Part shown: one piece after another, positions 27,515-35,633 of the stretch
Position numbering within the stretch: position 1 is the stretch's first letter
How the letters are laid out: every line of letters starts with the position of its first letter
DNA from: RGIG1995 sp045587445
GTDB lineage: Bacteria > Bacillota > Clostridia > Oscillospirales > CAG-272
Direction: 5' to 3'
NCBI GenBank assembly: GCA_045587445.1
Contig: JAZNCH010000062.1
Coordinates: 1-64,000 of the forward strand
Length of the DNA stretch: 64,000 nt
Position numbers and translations under genes: made by a program
Notes under the pieces: model-generated
Told to the model about the DNA's origin: nothing
Seen by the model: only the letters and a program-made list of their open reading frames with translations
Databases searched by the model: none

Positions 27515-27787
27515 TTATCCGACGCCTCCCGCATTCGTACTACTTTTTGGGACTTGCCCCGCACTTGCTACGACAACGATTTCCTCCAATTCGCTCGGTA
27601 TGAGACTTTCGGTTGTATTGGCGTTGATAGACTCGAATATGTTTGCGGTTAAGGCTAAACCAAAAGCAAAAGATTTATTTGAATGTCTGCCCCATCCTGC
27701 CTTCTGTATTTGTGCAACAAAGTGTATAAGATTATTATTCGGACAAATTTTACCCCTGCAGGAAAGGGCGGCATTGTGGCTGCTTGC
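27515..27787 (-). other. Unassigned open frame, possible gene fragment
   Basis: The 580 bases between the tRNA promoter and the next surface-protein promoter have no convincing gene. On the minus strand a frame of about 90 codons is open (27515-27787) with ordinary protein composition, including IHFVAQIQKAGWGRHSNKS and ESLIPSELEEIVVVASAG, but without an ATG or ribosome site. The plus strand is also open over the same stretch. I do not recognise the family. A gene remnant or a structured RNA are both possible. Confidence 0.3.
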
Positions 27788-27961
27788 TTAGTGAAAGAAA
27801 GTAAAGTTGATGGGTGTTTTTGTAAAAAAATATTTCCCGAAATTGAATATGTGCATACATTACTAATGTATATAGAATAGTTAATTGCTGATTTTTTAAC
27901 AAAAATCACAAAAAAGATAAAGAAATTATAAAAAAATATTATAAACATGTTACTTTGGGTG

Positions 27962-27990
27962 TTGACAATAGTCTTTTATTGTGGTAAACT
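27962..27990 (+). promoter_or_regulatory. Promoter of the four-module surface-protein gene
   Basis: TTGACA at 27962-27967 and TAAACT at 27985-27990, 17-base spacing, about 70 bases before the start codon. Confidence 0.75.
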
Positions 27991-28058
27991 GTATTCGTAT
28001 CTTTATCCATATTATAATGTGAATAAAAAGTTACAAATATATTAAAAGGAGAAAAAAT

Positions 28059-31000
28059 ATGAGAAACATTGCAAAAATTCTCATTCCCGCACTTGTCATA
28101 ATAGCGATGGTGGTTTCTTGTGCATTGATGTTTGCATCAGCAGCAGGTACTCCCGCGATAACTGACGGTGTGGAGGGCGAAGTTATTTTCATTGCAAATG
28201 AAGCAAAGGGCGACGGTTCAGGTCGCGATGCTGATAACGCAATGGGTAATGATGCTGATTACAATCAGTTAGGAGGTCAGTATGCTAACAGAAAGACTGC
28301 TTTTTGGAAAGCGTTAACGGCTGACAATAATGCCATTATTAACAATGGTGGTGTTATTGTAATTTGTGGTGAATTTACTATTGATACCGCAGATGCTCAG
28401 AGAACTTCTTTTGCTGAATTTCAGTGGCCCTCTGTTGTAGGTACAAAGAATATTACCATAACAAGCTGTTATGATGGTGTTGACTACAGAACTCAGGGTG
28501 CGAAGTTGGTTCTTGATACTTCCAAGTACGCTATCAACTGGTGTATTAAGGCTCCATCAACTTGGGAATATCTTAATATTGAAGCCAAGTATGACTCCAC
28601 AAGACAATATGGCGCTGGGGATAACGGCGTAGCTATGATTTCTTTCTGTGGTAATAAGGCTGTTATTGACGAAGAAGTAGTTGTTACTGCTAATGATATT
28701 GGTGGTTCTTTGGTGAAATACCCTGCTCTTTGTGCTTTTGATAGATGTCCTATGAATGTCTCGACTATTAATACTAACCTTACTATTAATAGTGGTTCAT
28801 GGTCGAATGTGTTTGGTGCTAGCTATGGTTTGGTGGTTGGACAAACGTTTTACGGTGCATCTGTCGGTACGGTAAATATTACAGTTAACGGTGGTATGGT
28901 TCAGAACCTTTTTGGTACAACTTTCCTTGGCACCACTTGGACAAAAGGTCATGAAGGTGATGTAAATATTACGCTTAACGGCGGTGAAATTGCGACAGTT
29001 GTTTGTTCTAACCGCGTTGGTGTAGGTGCCGGTAAGATTAACTTGACGGTCTCCGAGAACGTTACAGGGCTTACTAAGGTTTGGGCATACGACTATACAG
29101 GCAATAACGATGCGAATGCCCCCACAGATGCAGTAATTACATACAATAGAAGTAATCTTCCTGACAGATCTGTTAAGTATTTTACAACAGTACATGCAAC
29201 AGGAGAGTCAACAGGTAATGAGCCTGTTTATAAGGTGTATATTTCTGACAACGGAACAGGCGACGGTTCTTCTCCCGATAAACCCTTGGGTAACTCTTCT
29301 ACATACGAAACGCTTCTTAACAGCGCTGTGGAGAGCGACAGAAATAAGGCATATAAGCAGAGCGCATTCTATCTTGCGTTTGAAAAGCTTAAATCTACAG
29401 GCGGTAAGATTATAATTGTTGGCGATGTTTCAATTGAGGCTTGCGAAGCTCGTATTCCTACAGCAGAAGGTCAAAAAAAGGATCCTTCTGAATTCACTTT
29501 GCCCTTAGTAGCTGATATGGTTACCATCACGAGTGTTGACGGAACTAATGACTACAGAAGTCAGGCTAAACTTATTTTTGACCTTGACAAGTGTAATACA
29601 ACATTCCTTGATCTTATGTCTCCTGTTACATTTAAGGAACTTAACATTGAACACAGGTATGATCCTGATGACCTTAATAGCTATAAGACACCTTTCGTAA
29701 TTGGTGCGTATGGTCAGACATTGGTAATTGATGAAGGTGTTAACGTAACATCTCTCAATACTGATACGAACGCCCCCGGAGACTTGTTCCCCGAAATTAT
29801 GGGTGGTAGAAGATATTCGGATAGCGTAAAAGCTGACATTACCATTAAGTCGGGTACTTGGAACAGAGTAATTCTCGGCGGTTACGGAAACTGGAGTCAA
29901 CTTCCGTGTAATATTACAGGTAATGCAAAACTTACTGTAGACGGTGGTAAAATCGGTAAGATTTATGCTACCGGTTCTAATGACCGTCCTTACGGTTCGA
30001 TTAAGGGTACGGTTACAATTAACCTCAACGCAGGAGAAATTGACAGATTCTATTTCTCCAATGCAGTAGAATATCCCGGAACAAGTGCAGTTATAACTCT
30101 CGGCTCTGCCTTGAAGATTAACTTTGCTGACTATGCAGTTAGGGATTATCGTGGTGACATTGATGAACTCAAAACAAAAGTAACATTTGTAAACAATACA
30201 AACCTTGTTATCGGTCAGGAACCTGCCAGAGAGCCCGATGTAATTTACGTTTCTGACAAGGGTACAGGCGATGGTTCTGCTCCGGATAAACCTCTCGGAA
30301 CAGATCCCGGCAACGTTGTTGCAACTAACTCTTACAAAGGTACAGCGTTCTATAAGGCGATGCAAAAGCTTACCGAATACGGTGGTTATATCGTTGTTGT
30401 AGGAGATACCGCTATTAACTCTGCTGATAGCCGTGTTGAAGGAAAGAATCAGCCTCCTTCAGAGCTTGAGCTTCCTAAGGTTGACGGTGAAGTTATCATC
30501 ACCAGCGTTTACAAGGGTGTTGACTACAGAAATAATGCAAAGTTTATCCTTGATCAGGATGCTTGCGCCGTAACATTTGTTAACTTTAAATCAGACGTTA
30601 AGTTTGAAAATATTAATATTGAACATAGATATGACCCCAACGATATAAACGAATGGGGAACACCTATGGCACTTGCTGCAAACGGCAATAAGCTCGTTAT
30701 TGAAGATACAGTTAAGGTAACTGCATGGAATGTTGCAAAGAACATGGAAGGCAACTGGTATCCCATAATTCTTGGCGGACATAGATATGCCAACATTGCC
30801 GGAAACACAAACGTTACTGTTAAGGCAGGTAACTGGACTGCTGTATATGCAGGTGGATTTGGCATGGGTGCAAGCTATCCCGCAAATGTTAACGGAAATG
30901 CTACACTTAACATTGAAGGCGGACGTATTGATACCGTTTATGGTACAACAGACGCTAAGTTTGCATGTGGTAAGATTACAGGTAAGCTCGAAATTAACGT

Positions 31001-32405
31001 AACAGGCGGTTACGTTGGTGCAATCTTCGCAACACAGAAGAATGGTGCTGCAAATGAAATCGTTGTAAATGTCGCTGCAACAGCTGAAAGAGTTGCAAAA
31101 ATTTGGGGCGGTGTTTCCGATGCAAGCACTCCGGCAAACGGAACTGTAAGCTATGACAGAAGCGTAACTCGTGATGATGAAGTTAAGTACTGGTCAGTTG
31201 TTAACGTAACAGGTACTGTTGAAAGTCAGCCCGAACCCGTTTACTTTACACTCTATGTTTCAGACGTTGAAAAGGGTCTCGGCGACGGTTCTTCTCCCGA
31301 AAATGCAATTGGTCATGGCGAAGGCTATGCACAGCTTCGTAAGAAGGCTTTGAGTTTGATAAAAGCTGCCGGTCATGATTATAATAAACTCAGCAGAGAA
31401 AATCAGATTTTAGTAAGCTCTGTTTACAAGCAGAACGCACTCTACAGAGCACTTTCATACAGTGGCAATAAGATGGTTAACCAGGGCGGTAAGATTATTG
31501 TTTGCGGAACTCTTACAGTTGACGCAACAGACGCTATGAGAAATTCTCTCGCAGACTTCTGGGGCCCCAAAGGCGCAGGTGAAGTAACTATCACAAGCTA
31601 CGATGGCAAGACAAACTTCAGAGCTAAGGGTGCAAAACTCGTTCTTGACAATTCAGAGCTCGGTCTCTGCGTTGAGTTCGGTTCTCCCACAATTCTTGAC
31701 AATCTCACAATTGTACATAAGTACAACTCCAAGAATGGTAAGGGTATAAGCAATGGTGCTATTATCGCAGGTATGGGTAATAAGCTCGTTATTGGTTACA
31801 GCGTAAACGTTGTTGCTACAGACGTTAACCCCGATGAAGATGCAAGAGTTGAAATGTATCCCACTCTTCTTGGCGGACACAGATACGCTGACTCCAAGTC
31901 TGATAACTATATAACTGTTGGTTCAGGTCAGTGGGCAGCATTGATTGGCGGTGACTTTGGTTCACCTCACACCGGTAATGCTACAATCGGTATTAACGGC
32001 GGTAAGATCGGTACTGTTTGCGGTACTATTAACCCCACAATTAGCTCTAAGAAGAATGTATTTGACGGTAGCGTTTGGATTGGTCTCTGGGCAGGTGAAG
32101 TAGACAACGTATACGTTGTTGGTAAGCCCGGTATGATCTGGGGCGATGCTTCAATAGGTCTTGGCGGAACAAAGGTAAACGGTAAAGTAAGAGCTACACA
32201 TCCCGACTATTCAGGTGATGAAATTCAGTCATGGGTATTCAATTACACTGACGAGCAGATCGATCCCAAGAAGGTGGTTGGCTTTGAAAATCCCGTTCCC
32301 GAAACAGGTTCAGCACTTCCTTACCTTGCTGTAGTTGCAACAGTTTCTCTTGTTGGTGTAGCAGCACTCATCGTAGGTAAGAAGAAAAAGGCTGTTAAAA
32401 ACTAA
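28059..32405 (+). CDS. Wall-anchored surface protein with four tandem beta-helix-like modules
   Basis: This 1448-residue protein has a signal peptide (MRNIAKILIPALVIIAMVVS..., about residues 1-29) and four modules of 335-350 residues starting near residues 41, 390, 728 and 1063. Each begins with a YVSDxGTGDGSSPDKPLG-type motif, continues with ITSxYDGxDYR and a LxxxxLNIEHRYD strand, and includes GGHRYAD or a variant. Repeated short glycine- and asparagine-rich strands suggest a right-handed beta-helix like pectate-lyase-fold proteins. The C-terminus has VPETGS, a hydrophobic helix and KKKK, an LPXTG-like anchor. AAAAGGAG precedes ATG 28059. No catalytic residues are assigned; adhesion, S-layer-like or polysaccharide-binding roles are guesses. 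Confidence 0.82.
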   Translation: MRNIAKILIPALVIIAMVVSCALMFASAAGTPAITDGVEGEVIFIANEAKGDGSGRDADNAMGNDADYNQLGGQYANRKTAFWKALTADNNAIINNGGVIVICGEFTIDTADAQRTSFAEFQWPSVVGTKNITITSCYDGVDYRTQGAKLVLDTSKYAINWCIKAPSTWEYLNIEAKYDSTRQYGAGDNGVAMISFCGNKAVIDEEVVVTANDIGGSLVKYPALCAFDRCPMNVSTINTNLTINSGSWSNVFGASYGLVVGQTFYGASVGTVNITVNGGMVQNLFGTTFLGTTWTKGHEGDVNITLNGGEIATVVCSNRVGVGAGKINLTVSENVTGLTKVWAYDYTGNNDANAPTDAVITYNRSNLPDRSVKYFTTVHATGESTGNEPVYKVYISDNGTGDGSSPDKPLGNSSTYETLLNSAVESDRNKAYKQSAFYLAFEKLKSTGGKIIIVGDVSIEACEARIPTAEGQKKDPSEFTLPLVADMVTITSVDGTNDYRSQAKLIFDLDKCNTTFLDLMSPVTFKELNIEHRYDPDDLNSYKTPFVIGAYGQTLVIDEGVNVTSLNTDTNAPGDLFPEIMGGRRYSDSVKADITIKSGTWNRVILGGYGNWSQLPCNITGNAKLTVDGGKIGKIYATGSNDRPYGSIKGTVTINLNAGEIDRFYFSNAVEYPGTSAVITLGSALKINFADYAVRDYRGDIDELKTKVTFVNNTNLVIGQEPAREPDVIYVSDKGTGDGSAPDKPLGTDPGNVVATNSYKGTAFYKAMQKLTEYGGYIVVVGDTAINSADSRVEGKNQPPSELELPKVDGEVIITSVYKGVDYRNNAKFILDQDACAVTFVNFKSDVKFENINIEHRYDPNDINEWGTPMALAANGNKLVIEDTVKVTAWNVAKNMEGNWYPIILGGHRYANIAGNTNVTVKAGNWTAVYAGGFGMGASYPANVNGNATLNIEGGRIDTVYGTTDAKFACGKITGKLEINVTGGYVGAIFATQKNGAANEIVVNVAATAERVAKIWGGVSDASTPANGTVSYDRSVTRDDEVKYWSVVNVTGTVESQPEPVYFTLYVSDVEKGLGDGSSPENAIGHGEGYAQLRKKALSLIKAAGHDYNKLSRENQILVSSVYKQNALYRALSYSGNKMVNQGGKIIVCGTLTVDATDAMRNSLADFWGPKGAGEVTITSYDGKTNFRAKGAKLVLDNSELGLCVEFGSPTILDNLTIVHKYNSKNGKGISNGAIIAGMGNKLVIGYSVNVVATDVNPDEDARVEMYPTLLGGHRYADSKSDNYITVGSGQWAALIGGDFGSPHTGNATIGINGGKIGTVCGTINPTISSKKNVFDGSVWIGLWAGEVDNVYVVGKPGMIWGDASIGLGGTKVNGKVRATHPDYSGDEIQSWVFNYTDEQIDPKKVVGFENPVPETGSALPYLAVVATVSLVGVAALIVGKKKKAVKN

Positions 32406-32421
32406 TTGATTAATAAAAACA

Positions 32422-32500
32422 AGATGTGTGTGGGCTTTGCCTACACACATCTGTTGCATTGTAACTAAATCCCTTTGGGTATATCCGAGGGGATTTTTTT
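32422..32500 (+). terminator. Two hairpins after the four-module gene, the second a T-run terminator
   Basis: A 14-bp hairpin (32422-32435 with 32439-32452) lacks a T-run; a second stem AAATCCC (32467-32473) with GGGATTT (32490-32496) runs into T7. Confidence 0.7.
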
Positions 32501-32509
32501 CTTTATTTG

Positions 32510-32538
32510 TTGACAATAAAAAAATATGGGGGTATAAT
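32510..32538 (+). promoter_or_regulatory. Promoter of the exported isomerase gene
   Basis: TTGACA at 32510-32515 and TATAAT at 32533-32538, 17-base spacing; both hexamers are consensus. Confidence 0.85.
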
Positions 32539-32577
32539 ATTAAAGTATTTAATTAAGTGAAATATGGATGGTAAAAA

Positions 32578-33654
32578 ATGAAAAAGATTCTTTTGGTAGC
32601 TGTTTTGTCTATTGTATTTTTGTGCACGTTTTTGTTGGTTTTCTTTACGGGAAATGACAAAAATGAGGGTAGTATCCCTAATGAGACTACGTCAAACGGC
32701 GAGAATAGTGAAAACAAAAAAATGTATGATTATGATTTAGGTGAATACGTTGTACTTGGAGATTTTCCCGAAGTAACTTATGATAGTGTCAAGGTTAATG
32801 AGCTTGTAGCAAGTGCTGTTAACCAAGTTGCATCAAATTTTGCCGAAAAAAAAGAAGTTACAGCCCGTGCCGTAAAGAATGGCGACACTGTAAATATTGA
32901 CTACGTAGGCACGATGGACGGCGTTGCTTTTGAGGGGGGAACAGACGAAGGATATGACCTTATTATTGGTTCTGGTAATTTTATTCCCGGCTTTGAAGAA
33001 GGATTGATTGGTCATAACATCGGTGAAGAGGTTGTGCTTGATTTGAAATTCCCCGACAGTTATCACGTTGCTGACCTTAAGGGAAAAGCTGTTGTATTTA
33101 CCGTAAAAATAAACAAAATAACAGAGACTATAATTCCTGAATTGAAAGATGTTATGGTAGAGGCTTTAAATCAGGAGGATTATAAGACCGTTGCCGAGTT
33201 TAAGGCTTTTGTAACCAATCTTGCGACAAAAGAGGTTATATGGGAGACTTACGTAAAATCTTGTGAGATTAAGAAGTACCCGCAGAAAGAAGTTGACGGA
33301 TATATCAATAACATTATTTCCAACTATACCCTTCAGGCTCAGTATTACAATACGACTCTCGATAACTTGCTTTCCGCAATGGGCTTTCAAAGTTTGGATA
33401 AATTTAAGGAATATATTGAAACTGATGTGAAGAATACTGTTGCAACAGAAATGGTGATATATCAGACTGTTCGCGAAAAGAAAATTGAGATTTCCGATGA
33501 TGAATACAAGACTTTTGCCCTTGAAATTGCAAAGGAAAACAGCATTACTTCCGTTGAAGAACTTGAAAAGCAGGTTGAAAAGGACTATATTATGACAGGA
33601 ATTTACCAAAAGAAGCTGATAAGTATGCTGTATGAGGCAAGTAGATGCGAATAA
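32578..33654 (+). CDS. Exported FKBP-type, trigger-factor-like peptidyl-prolyl isomerase
   Basis: This 358-residue protein starts with a membrane/signal segment (about residues 4-24), then a low-complexity Asn/Glu linker. Residues about 100-185 form an FKBP isomerase domain (GDTVNIDYVGTMDGVAFEGG, then FIPGFEEGLIGHNIGEE). The helical C-terminal half (about 190-358) resembles the trigger-factor chaperone domain. Cytosolic trigger factor binds ribosomes through an N-terminal domain that this protein lacks; the signal segment places it outside the membrane. No lipobox cysteine follows the hydrophobic stretch cleanly, so it may be membrane-anchored. It sits directly after two very large secreted proteins, which makes a role in folding exported proteins plausible (inference). 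A terminator follows at 33661. Confidence 0.8.
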   Translation: MKKILLVAVLSIVFLCTFLLVFFTGNDKNEGSIPNETTSNGENSENKKMYDYDLGEYVVLGDFPEVTYDSVKVNELVASAVNQVASNFAEKKEVTARAVKNGDTVNIDYVGTMDGVAFEGGTDEGYDLIIGSGNFIPGFEEGLIGHNIGEEVVLDLKFPDSYHVADLKGKAVVFTVKINKITETIIPELKDVMVEALNQEDYKTVAEFKAFVTNLATKEVIWETYVKSCEIKKYPQKEVDGYINNIISNYTLQAQYYNTTLDNLLSAMGFQSLDKFKEYIETDVKNTVATEMVIYQTVREKKIEISDDEYKTFALEIAKENSITSVEELEKQVEKDYIMTGIYQKKLISMLYEASRCE

Positions 33655-33660
33655 TAAAAA

Positions 33661-33695
33661 GTGCATTGGGCTATAGCTCAATGCACAATTTTTTT
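33661..33695. terminator. Bidirectional terminator between isomerase and FliB-like genes
   Basis: GTGCATTG (33661-33668) pairs with CAATGCAC (33679-33686), flanked by A-rich sequence on the left and T7 on the right. Confidence 0.8.
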
Positions 33696-33738
33696 ATAAT
33701 ACAACAAATGTGTGGATTGGGTTACACACATTTATTAT

Positions 33739-34650
33739 TTAAAAAGAAAATTCGAATTTTATTGATTCTGTATTGCTTTCCGAATATTCAAGCTCCTCGG
33801 AGATGATGCGTGCAAGGTCGTAAAAATCAAGGGGAGATATGCCTTTTTTGTGTGTAGCGAGTGATGCTAAAAGCTTTTCGCAGAAGAGGCAAAAGCCTAA
33901 AGAGGCACGAAATTCATTTTCGTTATCCGCTTCGGTGCAATGTCTGTACAGAAAATAAGCAAGCACACGTTCCGCATATTTTTCAAACTCTTTTGGCATA
34001 AAAGTGGCAAAAGAAAAACTCAAAAACAATTCTTGGTGTGATTTGTCAAGATATTCGAGCGAATTGATTATTTCTCTCCACTCGTCGTCGGATATGTCCG
34101 ATAAGGAAATGCCGTATGTTTCGCTAATTTTTTTGAGTTTGCTTTTATAATTTAACGACTTGTCAGATAAGATACCGTAGATTAAGTCGCGTTGAGCAAG
34201 CACGTCGTATTCTGCGGGGGAGGGAATATCTTCGGAAAAATCATCAATTTCAATTATGTTGGCGTAATTATCCGATTCAAGTATGAGACGGCAGGCTTCT
34301 TCACACGCCATACCGATGCCTACTTCTATTCCGCGAACGGTGTTGTTATAAAAACGAGGGTGTTCGCGGCATATATCGCATAGATAATCTTCACCTAATT
34401 CAATAATGATATTGCACAGTCCTTTGCCGTTAAGGTGGGGGCAATTGTGGTTTTCGGATAGCCTAAAATGAGGTGTTTCGTCGGTGTCTATGCTGTCTCT
34501 TATTGCCTTGCCGTAACTGCAATTATTCTTGTTATATTTGTCTAACGTTTTGGCGTCTATATCTATTTCCCAGCCAATACAACAGTTGTGAGTGCATTTG
34601 TCGGCTATGCACTTGAAATTCTTGTAATATTCCGGCGCGTACAGTTTCAT
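33739..34650 (-). CDS. FliB-family (flagellin lysine-N-methylase-like) protein
   Basis: This 303-residue protein carries the N-terminal cysteine motif CIADKCTHNCCIGWEIDID (residues about 14-32, C-x4-C-x3-CC) and CDICREHPRF (about 94-103), the hallmarks of the FliB/YkgJ-like family that binds an iron-sulfur cluster or zinc. In Salmonella, FliB methylates flagellin lysines. Here no flagellar gene is nearby, and annotations of this family in Clostridia are by homology only. The start, ATG 34650 on the minus strand, is preceded by AAAGGTGA. It is transcribed toward the isomerase gene and they share the terminator at 33661. Confidence 0.78.
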   Translation of the reverse strand: MKLYAPEYYKNFKCIADKCTHNCCIGWEIDIDAKTLDKYNKNNCSYGKAIRDSIDTDETPHFRLSENHNCPHLNGKGLCNIIIELGEDYLCDICREHPRFYNNTVRGIEVGIGMACEEACRLILESDNYANIIEIDDFSEDIPSPAEYDVLAQRDLIYGILSDKSLNYKSKLKKISETYGISLSDISDDEWREIINSLEYLDKSHQELFLSFSFATFMPKEFEKYAERVLAYFLYRHCTEADNENEFRASLGFCLFCEKLLASLATHKKGISPLDFYDLARIISEELEYSESNTESIKFEFSF

Positions 34651-34699
34651 AAGTTTTCACCTTTAGCTGTATTAATAGATACAATTAGGATTCTGCGGA

Positions 34700-34993
34700 T
34701 TAAGCCGCAATTGTGCAAAACCTTTTTACGATTTCATCTGAAATAATATTTGCCTTTTGTATAATCTCTACCAAATACTCTGTTTCATAGCACTCTTTGA
34801 GGGAAATTTGCAACTTGGCGACAAAATCTGCCTTGCTATGTGCGTACTTTGCTTCTCTGATATTTGCCCCGATACTTGTTCCACTTCGTTCAAGCTGATT
34901 AGCTAAAGAATAATGACCTTTGATACCGTCTGTCAAATTCAGTATTTTGACAGCAAAATCGGTTGACATAGTTGCAAGTTTGTTTTCTGCCAT
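34700..34993 (-). CDS. Four-helix-bundle protein (S23/avd-like)
   Basis: This 97-residue protein contains the family signature SGTSIGANIREAKYAHSKADF (residues about 42-62, quoted in part) followed by KLQISLKECYETEYLVEII. The family comprises small helical proteins related to the 23S rRNA intervening-sequence protein and to Avd of diversity-generating retroelements; its cellular function is mostly unknown. I choose ATG 34993, which follows GAGGTG at 7 bases; the upstream in-frame ATG at 35041 lies inside the promoter. The gene has its own consensus promoter and abuts a hairpin cluster at 35042-35213. No reverse transcriptase or variable repeat is present, so it is not part of a DGR here. Confidence 0.85.
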   Translation of the reverse strand: MAENKLATMSTDFAVKILNLTDGIKGHYSLANQLERSGTSIGANIREAKYAHSKADFVAKLQISLKECYETEYLVEIIQKANIISDEIVKRFCTIAA

Positions 34994-35012
34994 AGTAATC
35001 ACCTCGTAGAAT

Positions 35013-35041
35013 ATTATATCATAAAACCAATAAACAGTCAA
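35013..35041 (-). promoter_or_regulatory. Promoter of the four-helix-bundle gene
   Basis: On the minus strand TTGACT (35036-35041) and TATAAT (35013-35018) are spaced 17 bases. It begins exactly where the hairpin cluster ends. Confidence 0.75.
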
Positions 35042-35213
35042 TGAAATCGTTCGCTAACGCTTACGGTGAAATCCTCACTTCGTTCGGATGAAATCTTCGG
35101 CTTTGCCTCAGATGAAATTAAATCCGCCTTGTATATCCCGACGAAGTCGGATTTCATCGCGAAGCGATTTCATCCCACGTAAGTGGGATTTATTCCGCCA
35201 TCGGCGGATTTAG
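35042..35213. repeat. Hairpin cluster with GATGAAAT / ATTTCATC spacers
   Basis: About 170 bases contain short palindromes separated by an eight-base word: GATGAAAT (or GTGAAATC) in the left half and ATTTCATC in the right half. Examples are CGACGAAGTCG, TCGCGAAGCGA, CCCACGTAAGTGGG and CCGCCATCGGCGG. TAAATCCGCC (35119-35128) and GGCGGATTTA (35203-35212) form a perfect outer inverted repeat. No open frame of note. Confidence 0.75.
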
Positions 35214-35216
35214 CTG

Positions 35217-35252
35217 AAAAAAGCCACTCGCTTACGCGAATGGCTTTTTTCT
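35217..35252. terminator. Bidirectional terminator, mainly for tRNA-Trp
   Basis: AAAAAGCCA.TCGC pairs with GCGA.TGGCTTTTT around TTAC; there are A and T runs on both sides. It ends two bases before the tRNA-Trp CCA. Confidence 0.85.
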
Positions 35253-35253
35253 T

Positions 35254-35328
35254 GGCAGGGGCGAAAGGACTCGAACCCTTGACATGCGGTTTTGGAGACC
35301 GCCGTTCTACCAACTGAACTACACCCCT
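35254..35328 (-). tRNA. tRNA-Trp (anticodon CCA)
   Basis: The minus strand has acceptor AGGGGTG with CGCCCCT, anticodon stem GCGGT/ACCGC around CTCCAAA (CCA), T-arm with GGTTCGAGTCC, discriminator G and encoded CCA. A TATAAT lies just upstream on the minus strand. The 300 bases to the right (35329-35633) hold only this promoter region and the PFOR promoter. Confidence 0.95.
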
Positions 35329-35552
35329 ATTATTTTTTTGACCTAAGCATTATATCATATTATTTTTTAAATTGCAATACCTTTTTTAATATTTGTTGTT
35401 TTTCTCAATCTTTTTTATCTATTCTTTTAATTAATATTATTGATATGTATATACCAAAAATCTTTTCTGTTTGGTGCTGTCATTTCTATTCGTTTTCTCT
35501 CCAAAATATGCCTAAAATCTATAAAATTTCCGAATTTTATTATAAAAATATC

Positions 35553-35581
35553 TTTACTTTTTGTGAAAAAGGTGTTACAAT
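35553..35581 (+). promoter_or_regulatory. Promoter of the PFOR gene
   Basis: TTTACT at 35553-35558 and TACAAT at 35576-35581, 17-base spacing, about 50 bases upstream of the start. Confidence 0.65.
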
Positions 35582-35633
35582 TACATGGAATGGGTAAAAT
35601 TAAATTTAATATATATATTTAGGAGGAAATACC

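Noticed and set aside
27510..27791. A plus-strand gene of 93 codons
   Set aside because: No ribosome site; it is the mirror of a more protein-like minus-strand frame, and neither is supported well enough to call a CDS.
34700..35213. Diversity-generating retroelement (Avd-like protein beside repeats)
   Set aside because: There is no reverse transcriptase, template repeat or variable repeat nearby; the repeats are short palindromes.
35042..35213. CRISPR array
   Set aside because: Units are palindromes with an eight-base common word, not identical repeats with unique spacers, and no cas gene is present.
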